Assembly: GCA_000499405.2 (NCBI GenBank)
Contig: HG738139.1
Span: 16,282,858-16,346,857 of the forward strand
Origin: Onchocerca volvulus
Taxonomy: Eukaryota; Nematoda; Chromadorea; Rhabditida; Onchocercidae
Length of the DNA stretch: 64,000 nt
Reading direction: 5' to 3'
A program made the position numbers and the translations under genes. The notes under the pieces were generated by a model that did no database searches, had not been told where the DNA came from, and worked only from the letters and a program-made list of their open reading frames with translations. Shown here one piece after another: positions 32,501-43,883 of the stretch. The stretch's first letter is position 1. Each line of letters starts with the position of its first letter.

Positions 32501-34356
32501 TCAGGATCAATTCTGAAAGCTGACTATTTCCAAAAAAGAAAAATGGAAAGAGCAAAGATATTTATGAAAATGTAGTTCCTATGGAATTTTTGGTAGATTC
32601 CAAAACCTGATCCAAAGAACCGGAGAATCAGGATCCATATTTGCCAAATCAATTTCAAGTTCTTCGCCAGTCGAAAGTGGAATTTTCTTCTTCTTTTGCC
32701 TTCGCCCCTATAATCTATGATTTTAATAATAAAAATGATGAATGAAAAATCTAAACGATTTAGGGAAATCAAGAGAGGTAGATCCTAAGCAGAGCAAAGG
32801 ATGCTGAAAAAAGAAAAAATAAATTACATTAAAAAATTTCCTAAATTCAAAACTATAACTCCATTTATTACAAATTAAAAAAAATGACAACCACTAAAAA
32901 AAAAACAAAATAAATAGCATATCAAAAAAAGATAAAAATCTCCATTCTCATTTTACTGTAAATAAAAAATTCCAAGCTAACTAAAAGATGAAAAGACAAA
33001 AGCCTATCTAAACAAGAAATAATACTAAAAATATAAATTATGAAACTTTTGAATGGCATTGCAAGTCATGCTTCGAATGATTGGAATCAATCTGTACAGT
33101 ATGTGTGAACGATCCATCTAATTCCTGAACCACAACAATTAATGGACCAACATAACTGAAATACTCTGATTAAATAATCATTCCATCTGCAAAAGTTCTC
33201 TGTTCAATGCTATAATTTCTTCAGAAATTCAAAAGATACAAAACAATAGAAGGCAGGACGAGAAATTTCCATTCTTTTTCTTAACCTAAGAATCAGTCTA
33301 TAAAATGTAACGAACCTTTGTCGTCCGTGATTTGTAGAAGGTTCTTGCTTTACTTCAAGTTCAATCATATTTCGTTTTCGATTAAATGCATACTGTACCT
33401 AAAATATCAGACTTCAAATTGGTGCATGAACAATATTTAAAACAATGATCGAATATACAGTTAAAAATTAGCTATTACAAGGTAATCATTTTAATGAAAT
33501 TTTTTGTCTTGATTTTTGTTGAATTCTCGTTTTCCTGGAGAAAAAAATAGATAACAAAAAATTTTGGAATCTTATCTCTATAAATTATTCCATTTCTTGA
33601 TATCTAAAGGAATCTATATTTCTTTATATAGATTACGGCATTGAGAACTACCCATTACTTGCATTAGCTGACACATCTAAGATAATGCATTTTTTGACAC
33701 TCTTAAGCTTTTTCTACTGTATTCCAAATTTATAACGGACCCAAAATTTTGCATGTCCACCGTTATGAATCCACTGTTCAAGAAATGTCGGTAATTCTTG
33801 GCCCGTAACACTTGAAACGGTGCGAAAGAATGATTCCGTTGAAACAGTCATATGTTGCCAGTGAGCTGGCTGCTTTTGCAGTTGGCTTGCCTGCATTGCT
33901 ACGCTCAATATTTTTTGTATTACCTGTAATAGAAAAGAAATAAATGTATTAAAAGAATTGCTTAAATAGCAAATGAAAATATCGAAAATTGTTTCTCTAT
34001 GTCATTTCCAACTGATATTACAATAACTACAAGAATTAATTAATTTTTCTAATTAATTTAAAAAAAAAATCGTCTAATCAATTTTTTTAAAAAAAGTTCC
34101 AGTATTATTTGTTGGCCTTTAAGGAGGGAGGGGGAGGGGAATTTAATTATAATTTAAAATATTATGATTACTTTGTTTATGTTTTGTTTTGTGTTGGTTT
34201 CTTATCTTATTTCTAAGAGGTTGTTGCTGTTTTAGCTTAATTTTTAAAATTTCTAATTTGCAATTAGAGGATTAAATTCAGTTTGTTGTATTTTGTTTTT
34301 TTTATGTTTCTTTTGTTGGGATTTTTTGATTATTCTTGGTGTGGTTGTTTGTTTGC

Positions 34357-34389
<33 letters not shown>

Positions 34390-37300
34390 GGTTCTTTTAA
34401 CTTTGTTTTTCTGTCTTTTACAAGTGTTTTATAAATAATTCTTTATAATCAACTTTTATAAATAATTTTAGCTATGCTGACAACAGATCATTGACTAAAA
34501 GTATAAACAGCAAATAGAATAAAGCATTCAATTCACCTGTAAAAATGGTTCCTTGCCCAAACGCTGGTTAAGCATTCGCATAACAAGGTGTCCTTTCTTG
34601 AACAAAGCATCCGCGTACAGAGGAGAACATGTGTATGGATTTCTTGGATCGAAATGTAAGTATTGCTGAAAAATATGAAAAATAAGAAGCCTTAGAAGAT
34701 AAGGAAAATTAATCACTATTATCCTTGCAACTAACATTCTGTTTTTTGATCTACATAAATAATGGTTGACTTTAGGTCATCGAGCAATATATAAATAACA
34801 ACAAACTGCGTTTACTTTTTTAAACGCAGTTTGTTGTATATTATTATATTCAATATTTTTGTACTTCAAGGTATTTCCTAGCCTGAAAGCAATTTGAATA
34901 TTCTATACATATTTAAAAAGCTCACTTTGTAGGTTGTATTTGAGGGTCGTAAAACAATCATTCCCCAACGCGTTTCATAATCGGAAACACAATTTAGAAC
35001 TTTATTGATCTGAAAATATTCATAACATTTAAAAATATTATTCTAAGGATATTATTCATAAGAACTATTAATAAAAGTATTTCCGAAAATTTGATCACTT
35101 TATGAATTGTACCTGGTAGAGGTTTTCAGAAAAACCGAAGAATCGCTCTACAAACATGCTAGTGATAGATCTGCAATTTATATCTTTAGAGATACAATAT
35201 AATTAAAAATCAAATATTTTGGGAGATAAAAATTGCATATACAGATGTACTTCAAGCAATATAAGCAGAAACCATCGAAAGAGTGGAAATGCTTAGTGCA
35301 TTTGGATATTCAGTTGTCTGATTTATATGAATTACAAAAAAAAAAATAAAATGCAGAAATTATGATCTCCATTTCTTTTCTGGTTCTTGATAAATTATTT
35401 TGTTATTTCTCATTGTCAAACGATTTCCTTTGGCTAAAATGTGTTGACTCACGTAGTCTCCCAGTATGGCAATGTATTTAAGAGAACTGAACTTACAAAC
35501 CTTGCGAGCGAGGAAACAAGCCAAATGTCCAGCCAGCATGTTGAAGTAACAAAACATCCAAAGAATTGTTGTGCTACTGCATAAGCAAGCCACTGACGCG
35601 TTATCTAAAGAAAAAAAAATTTATGTACAAATAGAAGACTTCGTATCAATTTAAAAGATCATTTAAGATTTGAAAATTCGAATAACTTAATTTAAACCTA
35701 ATTCAATTCTAATTGAATTGAATTTAAATACTTTCATCATATATTCAGTTTCCAACCAAAAGGGTACAAAAATTTACTTGTACAACATCCAAAATCTTCT
35801 TATGATACAATAAGGTAAGCGAGAGTATTGACAAACCAGTATAGGCCGTAACTTCGTCAGGAATCTGAAAATAACAAGTTTTAAAATACAATTTAACCAT
35901 TAAAACAAAATGTAAATTTGGGATATTAAGAAATTTTTAACCATTAGAAATTTTCCTTTTACGTTATTCAAATCAATTCAAAATCTCAATATAGCTAATC
36001 GTCTTATATCAAAACTTATCTCAGTCAAGCAAGAATGCATCATACAATAAAGAATTTTCTGTCTCACTTTCAGAAATTTTAAATTGTCTTGCTTACTAAA
36101 TATATTTTTCTTTGGTTTATATCAATTTTCTAACTCCGATTTATATTCAAAAAGTTGAATTAAATGAATTAATTTGACGAACCTGATAAACGAAGACTTG
36201 TTTATAAGATGAAAAGGGAAATCGACAAGAGAGAAGTTCTTCAAAATATTCAAAAACTCGGTCAACTGTTGAAGTTGTATGCTTCACAAGAGGATCAAGT
36301 GATGGCAATGCGAAACTTGTTATCTGTAAACGAATTTTTACAGATTTTAAAAATTTGATTACAATTCACAGCCAATAATTTTTTGAGAAATAAAATAATC
36401 ATACTTCAGGCATATCGGGATGCACAACTGGTGTGAAACAGCCAATCGCAAGACCGATATTAATTGCAGATGTAGGTACCAAAAGTTGGTAATGATAAAT
36501 TTTTTCTTGCAAATCAGCAGTATACTCCGTATCCTACAAAAATTTCAGTAGAAAACATCAATAGAATTTCATAGAGGGAATTATTTGATATAATTCTGAT
36601 ATGGTATGCGTCAGCCTCTTTGAAGATAAATAGTCATTTCCTCAAATGAATGCTCTTTCTGTTTTATGAACAAAAAGAAAAAAGAAATCTTCAACATTTT
36701 AGAGTTTAATGATTGGATTACAATCTCAAGCCAAGCAGCACGATAATTCTTTCATTCTTCACCAAAAACTAGTAGATATTACTAGCATGTGCATAATACA
36801 GCATCAGGATATATTTTTGATAGATTATCGAGAGATAAAGATCCTTAACTTGAGGAAACCAAAAGAACTTACAAACAATTCACCGCTGGTAACTACTGTA
36901 AACATAAGACCAACAGTTGCTTCAATTCGCCATAGACATAACTGATCAGGCGTATCCATACAAGGTAACCAATGACGAGTACTTGATAATGTGCTTGACC
37001 TAATAAGGATGGCAAATATTTGTACTTCTATCAGTAAGTTTTTACTACAAAAATAAAAAGCAAGTAAAACAACAAGCGAAAAATTTTGTTTCTTCACTTT
37101 CAGACTCACAAAAAACGAACTCCATTTTTTAAGAATTGATTCCCATCTTTGAAAAAGGAATAATCACAAAACAGCAAAATGTGGATATTAAACAGTTATT
37201 CACATCAGATGCAAGTGTCATCCCAAATATTTTTTATTATGTGACATACCTATAAGTATACATATGAGCGCCATTCTCCAAAGTACCATCATCAGAAAAT

Positions 37301-38541
37301 GAACAAACAAAATGTATGCCCTAAATCGATCATAAGTAAAAATGATTACGTAAACAAACAAATAACTACGAGACAAACAGCAACATATAAAATTATGTTG
37401 GATTTCTGAAAATGTCAAAATTATAAAGTAAATTGTTTATCTTCTTAGAAGATCAAATTTATTAAATACTTAGTTCACGAAAAAAAAAAAAGTGGATCAG
37501 TTAAAAACATTTCCCATTTTTTGTTCTTGTTTTTTGAACCATATGTCGAAATTTGCTGTGCGTTGGTTTTCTCATTCATTATCACATTACAAAAACTTTT
37601 TGAACTTCAAATTAAAAATAATGACAAAATTTTCAAAAACTCAGCAAGTCTTAAGTGAAAATTTACATGTTTCGGATTAACAACTTTGACATCAATTCCA
37701 ATTTTGATAACTTTTTGTTCATCCATAAGTACAAAACAGCTTTCTGGAACACCAATTAAAAGTTCACCCTCACAATCTTCCAACTCATCGTACATATTGT
37801 GTGAAAGTCTGTGCAAATTTTGTTCTGCTTTGTGACTCAATATCTAAAAGTTTATTTAGGTAAGATGAACTCAACTGATGAACTAATGATTAGAATAAAC
37901 CTCACTATCAAATTTCATTCATTATGAAAAAAGGTCACAAAAAAAAAAAATAAATAAAGGTCACTGAAAATCTTTTCGTGGAAATAAATGTCACTTTTCT
38001 TATCGTAATGTTTAAAAATTAACAGACTCTATTTCAAAATTTCTACATCGTTACCAAACAAATTTGTAGCTCCTCATATCATTTCAGAACTAACTTTGAG
38101 AGGATCCTTCCGGATGTATTCTACATCTTCATCGTTCACAGTAACTCGGCCGGAAACACCTTCTGGGAATTCGTTTGGTAATAAAACATCTGCAAGAAAA
38201 GATGCAATCGACATAAATGATATCCGCTGTAAATGATATTTATTAAAAATATAAACAGACAACAAACCTGGCCCAATATTGAGACAAATTTGCCTCAGTT
38301 CAGGATGTAATGGTGCTAAAGAAAGTTCGGTGAAGACAGAAAATGATCGTTTCTTGAAGTTCACATCGGTGATAGAGACAAACTGCGACAGGACACGAAA
38401 GTTACAATTATGAAAAGAAGAAGCATCTTGTGGGCCTTCACGACGTACTGCAGACATTATCTCTTCACTAGTTCTTGGTACCACTGAATCAAGGACATCT
38501 GAGGTGGACGGGATATCGACTTCCATTTTACTATCATTCAT
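29599..38541 (-). CDS. taf-2: TFIID subunit 2 (TAF2), 24 exons, 1072 aa
   Basis: Exons (high to low): 38541-38268, 38189-38095, 37843-37667, 37320-37250, 36999-36873, 36533-36405, 36323-36183, 35864-35778, 35604-35501, 35170-35113, 35009-34926, 34665-34537, 33923-33741, 33398-33316, 33155-33047, 32707-32607, 32512-32321, 32190-32004, 31708-31599, 31428-31212, 31081-31007, 30740-30595, 30220-30139, 29856-29599. They join in frame. Family landmarks in order: FRVLSQFVSITDVNF, DEVTAYTGLSIL, AVAQQFFGCFV, FLEQWI, AFNRKRNMIELEVKQ, SYVGPLIVVVQELDGSF, KKKKIPL, WEYMLKYERDVLAQ, FYRVRCRAAYIL, TWLGPPALM, IKYNDNTVNR, HYRASLINALA. TAF2 is a pseudo-peptidase of the M1 aminopeptidase fold that binds core-promoter DNA in TFIID. 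The zinc motif HExxH is absent here (AYAVAQQFFG stands in its place), as expected. The Lys/His-rich tail known in human TAF2 is missing. The donor of exon 22 (30595) is uncertain. Intron 17 has a GC donor. Confidence 0.95.
32315..32320 (-). other. non-canonical GC splice donor in TAF2
   Basis: The minus strand reads TTCTACCG followed by GCAAGTA. Joining at GC and the acceptor just above 32190 restores FYRVRCRAAYIL, which matches the family. The only nearby GT (four bases later) would shift the frame in the next exon. GC-AG introns with an otherwise strong AAGT context are a known minor class. Confidence 0.75.
34140..34440 (+). repeat. T/G-rich low-complexity block with 28-nt T run in a TAF2 intron
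   Basis: Within the intron between the exons 34665-34537 and 33923-33741 the plus strand becomes almost free of C, made of TTTTGTTG-like strings, and ends in an uninterrupted T run at 34362-34389. The TAF2 transcript would carry the A/C-rich complement. A similar but shorter T/G-rich patch lies at about 5816-6000 in a beta-catenin-like intron. Simple-sequence expansion is the likely explanation. Confidence 0.6.
34798..34837. repeat. 17-bp perfect inverted repeat with 6-nt loop (hairpin 3)
   Basis: Arms 34798-34814 and 34821-34837 are perfectly complementary around the loop CTTTTT. It lies in the TAF2 intron between the exons 35009-34926 and 34665-34537, so it would be transcribed as pre-mRNA. 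Its shape resembles hairpins 1 and 2, though the arms differ in sequence. Confidence 0.85.
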
Positions 38542-40986
38542 AAGTCTGTTTCTTGTATTTGTTGCAAAAACTAAATTATTAGAACTGACAAGTGAATTAA
38601 TTATGCATATGTATTAGTATTAAATTTAAAATTTGAAATTTAAAACAGATAAACAAACACAGCGTGAAAAAATGAAATTGCAGAGAAACACGATGCTTTT
38701 TACTATCAGTAAATGCAGTGAAGCACATAAAAGGATCTGAATAACCCAAGTATTATGCAAATTTCTAAATGACATAAGAATGATTCCTATAATTAAAAAT
38801 AATGTAAAATTGGCAGAAAAACATGAAACATCTCATCATTAGCAAATGCGATAATGACACTCATATAACATGAAATGAAAGTGAATGTAAAATAAATGTC
38901 AAATATTGACGAGATGGATTAATGATCTTTCGTACCCGGTTTTTCTGTATTTAATTTATTTAAAACTTTAGTGAAGTCTTTTATTCTATAACAGAGAAAC
39001 TTTATTACACGTTAAACTCGAGAACTGCTTTACGTGCAAGGACACGTATCTCACGAGGACAGCACTCCATACTGCCATCGTGAAGCGAAAGAGACAGAAA
39101 CAGGAATTTATTGAAAGACGGTTTGATAGTTTAATTGGTGATGAGAATTGGACATTTTGCGCATTTTTGATGGGAATTGCCGGATCTCTCTGTTAATTTA
39201 TAATTATCGAACTCTTCCGATAACTGACAAGCTTCTGAAGCCTTTGCTTTATCGATCGGTAACAGTTGTTGAATTTTCCTGATGAAATTCTCAATTCCCA
39301 TTGAGAGCTACTAAATCTTACCGATCGGTCAAATGCATCGGACTTTTTTGAGTGGCGGAATTGGAAAACCTTTGTAATAATCTACTGATGCGTCAAGTCT
39401 GCGAGAAATCATTTTTGTTCGATCTTTGGAATTTATTGGAATTTCCCCAAATAGAAGTCGAGGAAAGTGATCGGAAAATGAATGTTTGCAAATGTATATG
39501 GGAAATTCATCCGAATGATGGATCACACCATTGCTACTTTTTCTCTACCATGAATAAAATTTAAATATGGTAGAAATGTAGCTGTTAACAGTTGTTATGT
39601 GAATAAAATTTAAAAAAAGAGAAGAATGGAATTGAATGAGTGAATTCGATAAGACAGTTTTCCATTTCGGAGTTGACAGAGATATCTCCTTGGTTCTTCC
39701 ACAGAATTTAAAAAAAAAATTGGAAATATATAATTCAGAACAGTAGCATTCTACAGCCTTACAGTACAATGCATATATGTTTTTTCCTCATTACCTTCAG
39801 TGTCAGAGAGCACAATGACTATTTTTTGAATTCCAAGAATTATTTCAATTAAATAGCAGATTAGAGCCTGAAATTTCAAAATTTTTACTTAGATCTTTGG
39901 GTATAAAGAATATATGTAGATGAAATATTAGATATAGTTCTCTAAATTTTATTAAGTCGAAAATTTCAAAATCTCCTTATGACGATCATGTTCAGCGGAG
40001 AAAAACAAAGTAAGCAGTGGAGTGGACAGCATCTCCATTATTTTTTATGAATTTTAATGAGTAGTAAGCAGCAATACACGATGAAAGTACCAATATTTAC
40101 CAAGTTGCAGATGCGTCGAGTTGATTGTTTAACTGATGTGAGGCAGAGGGGTCAAGTTGTCCGATTTCATATTATCTCTTTCTAATTTGAAGAAATTGTC
40201 GACCAGTCTCCAGCCATCACTTATTTTTCTTATTTAGTTTATGTAAATACTATTTCCAGTGAATGCTTTGCATCTCTTTTCCTTGCCTTTTTTCTCTCCT
40301 TTTCAGTTTAATAATTTCTTCGCTCATTTCTGTGGAAGTTTAGCTATCCAGATTTTGATGTAGCTATCCAAATAAAGGTAAGTTTTAAAACAGTTTTAAT
40401 AAATTGATATGATTAGTAATATTTATTGTTTTCCTTATCAGTTCAGTTTTCAATTATAAATGTTATTTATTGGTTTCTAGTCTCCTAAATGATATTTGAT
40501 AAAAGCAGAAAGTGATGTAGCAGCAGAGGTCAAAAGTTAATAGTTAAGAAAAAATTTATTCATCTGTTCTATTCATAACAATATGTACCACAACAAAATA
40601 AAGAACTTTACGCTTTTTAACAATATTTTTTTGGAATGAAATGACATATTCAAAAAATCAGTACAGCACTGTGAGTATAAAAATACGGAAGGCGAAATTA
40701 AATCTACAATTGGAGAACTTCTTTTGAATCTTTTACTTTATGACTTTTATAAGTTTCAGAAGTAAGAGATTCACAGAAAGTGATTTAATTGTAAACTTAG
40801 TTTTGTTTTTCGACATCAAATTTTAAAAATTATATAAATTGTTTTCTGATAAATTAGGAAAAAATAAATTTACTTCGCATAATTACAATTTTTCTTCGAA
40901 TTTTGCAAATAAACCATAGTTTCCAACTTATTATTTATATAAGGCCAAAATTTCATTGAAAAGATATAAAGTCAACCTGATATGCA
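38542..40986. other. intergenic region between the cadherin 3' end and the TAF2 start
   Basis: About 2.4 kb of AT-rich DNA holding the TAF2 promoter side and the cadherin 3' flank, both on the minus strand. Overlapping frames near 39329-39564 on both strands have no splice context and no recognisable family, so I do not call them. No clear trans-splice acceptor lies immediately before the TAF2 ATG. Confidence 0.5.
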
Positions 40987-43846
40987 TCAATTTTGCTGCT
41001 TTTTCTTGTCCAATAAAAGTTCACTGAGTGGCCGGAATGCTAGTACTGGACTGGAATTAATTGTATTAACCTGCAATTAAATTAGATGGATAAATAAATA
41101 GTTTTTGATTCATCCCATTATTTCTAATATATTTATGTTTTCTGTGCACTCTTGCATATAATTCAGATAACTCTTGTCTAAATTTCATTGGTAGAAATAC
41201 GAGAAACTAACATTAAATGAAGAAATGTTGATTGAATTACTGGATGTGAAACAAACATTCATCCGACTTGCCGGACTCAAAATTTCGTCTACTTTAGCAT
41301 AAATCAAATCATTGATTTCTGGATCTGTGTTGTGTACATCATCATTATAACCCGTAAAAGGTTCTCTGGATGAGCCTTGATTCGAATCGAAATACTACAA
41401 AAAAAAAAAGTCCGGAATTTAAATTTGGAATTAATTAGTAGATAGCTAATTTTTTGGCTCATCAAATTGAATTGGAATCTTCGATTAAGAATAATCTAGT
41501 TATTACAATCCGATAAAAGTTTGTAGAGGCCAAACAGAGAATTAGGGCTTGATATTTTAATTTTTAATCTATATATTAGGAAGGAATAAATTAATTTTTC
41601 ACCTTATTGGGTGTCACTCCAACTTGATTGAGGTAATCAGTGACTGAGCTTGTAACTGACATATCATCCGGATCGATACCTGAATCAGGCATTGAATATG
41701 TTACGGAATGATTCCCCATTTGTGTTTCGTGCGGGCTGAAAACAATATATTTTATGGACGAAATTTGATAGGAAAGAGAAACTTTCAAACAGTCAGAGGA
41801 ATCGACTGTCAGTAACATGATGAGTTATGTCAGAAAACTGTAACATTTAAATTTGTTTTGAATTATATTCGTTAAAGATTTATTTTTTTCATTTCTTTCA
41901 GCTTTTCATACTTCTCATAAGGCATAACTTACGGTTTCGGCAGAAGTCTCGCAGTGCTGTTATTGATATTTGTAGAAGATGAGGAAGAATTCTGTAACAA
42001 TAAAAATAATGTTCCTGGGTTTTCCACGTAGAATAAAAAATGAATAATCTTATCTAAAAAGTTGGAAAATACCATCCAAAATAATACCTTAAATTTGGCA
42101 GAAGGTGAAGATGGAAACGGAGCAAGTTGTTTTTCTTGTTCAAAACATGGCGATGGTCGATTCAATTTCCTCACCGCCGCAAAGTTACCTCCGTTAACGC
42201 TATAAACCTATAAAGTCCTTAAAAAATAAAAAAAAATAGTTTTTTTAACGAACTGAGTTTTAAAATATACTTCCAGTGGCTTTAATCAGAAGCAACTGAA
42301 TGCTATTTATTACATCCTTACGAGGCATTCCACTTTATCATCAAACTAATTGCTGCTTCAACAAGTCTCAGTTGAAAATTCCGAACTTATTCGATTATAC
42401 TTCATCACTTATGAGAACACTGTTGCATCAAGACAAGAATCGTGATTAAGTTTTGTGGAAGCTTTGTAGCATTTGCCATCTTGGAATACTTGATTTGGTT
42501 CATCTGATTTCAAGTCATTCCCTGACCTCTAAAAGTTAACTTTGATAAAGTGGAAGAGCTACGAAAATTTGTTTACCTGTTTCTTTGATTTTGCGCGACT
42601 TCTCATCCTCATATTGATGACCAGTACAATAAGAATAATCAGTAGAACAAAAAATAACAATAGCGATCCAATCGTCAGAATTTGGGTTACCGTAAAGGTT
42701 TTTGCTGTTGTGAGTATATCCGGCAACGAGAAGTCACCAATCTGCAAATATGCAGTGGCCAGTCTCATTTTATTACTTTTAAATTCCAAAAATATTTGAT
42801 ATATGAAGCAAAAGGCAAAATTGATTCATGCAAATCCATAAATTTCAACAGAAAGAAATTTTAAACTTTAAAATTCCTTCGAATCTATCTGTTAAATAGC
42901 AAAATTAAAAATTAAAATGAAAAGTAAAGATACAGCAAACCTGAACGATCACTTTAGTACGAGCACTTTGCCTTGCACTGGAACTAGCGATTACTACAAA
43001 TTCATCAGTTGTAACATCAGCCGTGCTGAAACTTGTGAACTGTTCATTTCATTTTCAATTCAGCCAGGTGTTCTCTTGAGTGCATGCAAGCAGTCATCGG
43101 AAAAGTATTGCATGCTTACCCTAAGAAGTCATCAAATGAAGCTTATCGAATATTATTGGAACTGGAAAGAAATTCACGAGCTTGGAATGGCCAGTAGAAA
43201 AGAGTGACCAGTACCCTACATTGACTAGATTCAAAACCATCTTCTCCACCGTACCTATAGTGAAGTTTGTGTGATAGCACAATTTGCCCTGTGCTTGGAT
43301 CAATACTTAAATATCGCGACGCACTTCCTTGTATTTCATATCGGATTATACCATCTCTACCCGTGTCGCGATCCATCGCTGATATAATTCCAATCCGCTG
43401 ACCAATTTGCAAACTTCTCGGAATCTGGAAGATATGAAGTTATTGCACTTTTTTCGGTATTTCATAAAAACATAAATTTTTAAATATTTAATTCAAATTG
43501 GATATCATCTGTTCTGATTGCTTGAAGTTCGTCTTTTCGAAATTGATATTTATTAGAATTGTCATGCTTTTAGTTTAATTTCCTATTTACTTCATGTCTC
43601 GAAAAAACATGTTATTATAGTTTGAATTGTCCGTTTGAGAGTTTTAAGTGAAGCAAAACTTACATTGGGAGGAAGTTCTCAGCAGGATGTACTACATGAA
43701 GAATCATTCTTGTAAATTGTCTTTGGGATTTAGAGTGTTTTTAATTAGTGCAATCCAAATTTGCAAACGCATGAATAAAATTAAACGATTATTTATCCTT
43801 TGTAAATAAACTGCTGCTAACAGCAAATGTAATGTTCATCAATACG

Positions 43847-43883
<37 letters not shown>

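Noticed and set aside
39329..39564. Overlapping frames on both strands between TAF2 and the cadherin
   Set aside because: Neither resembles a known family or has splice sites linking it to a gene; both-strand openness is expected by chance at this length.
43849..43877. AT repeats considered as cruciform or transposon termini
   Set aside because: Simple dinucleotide repeats without flanking inverted repeats or a transposase.
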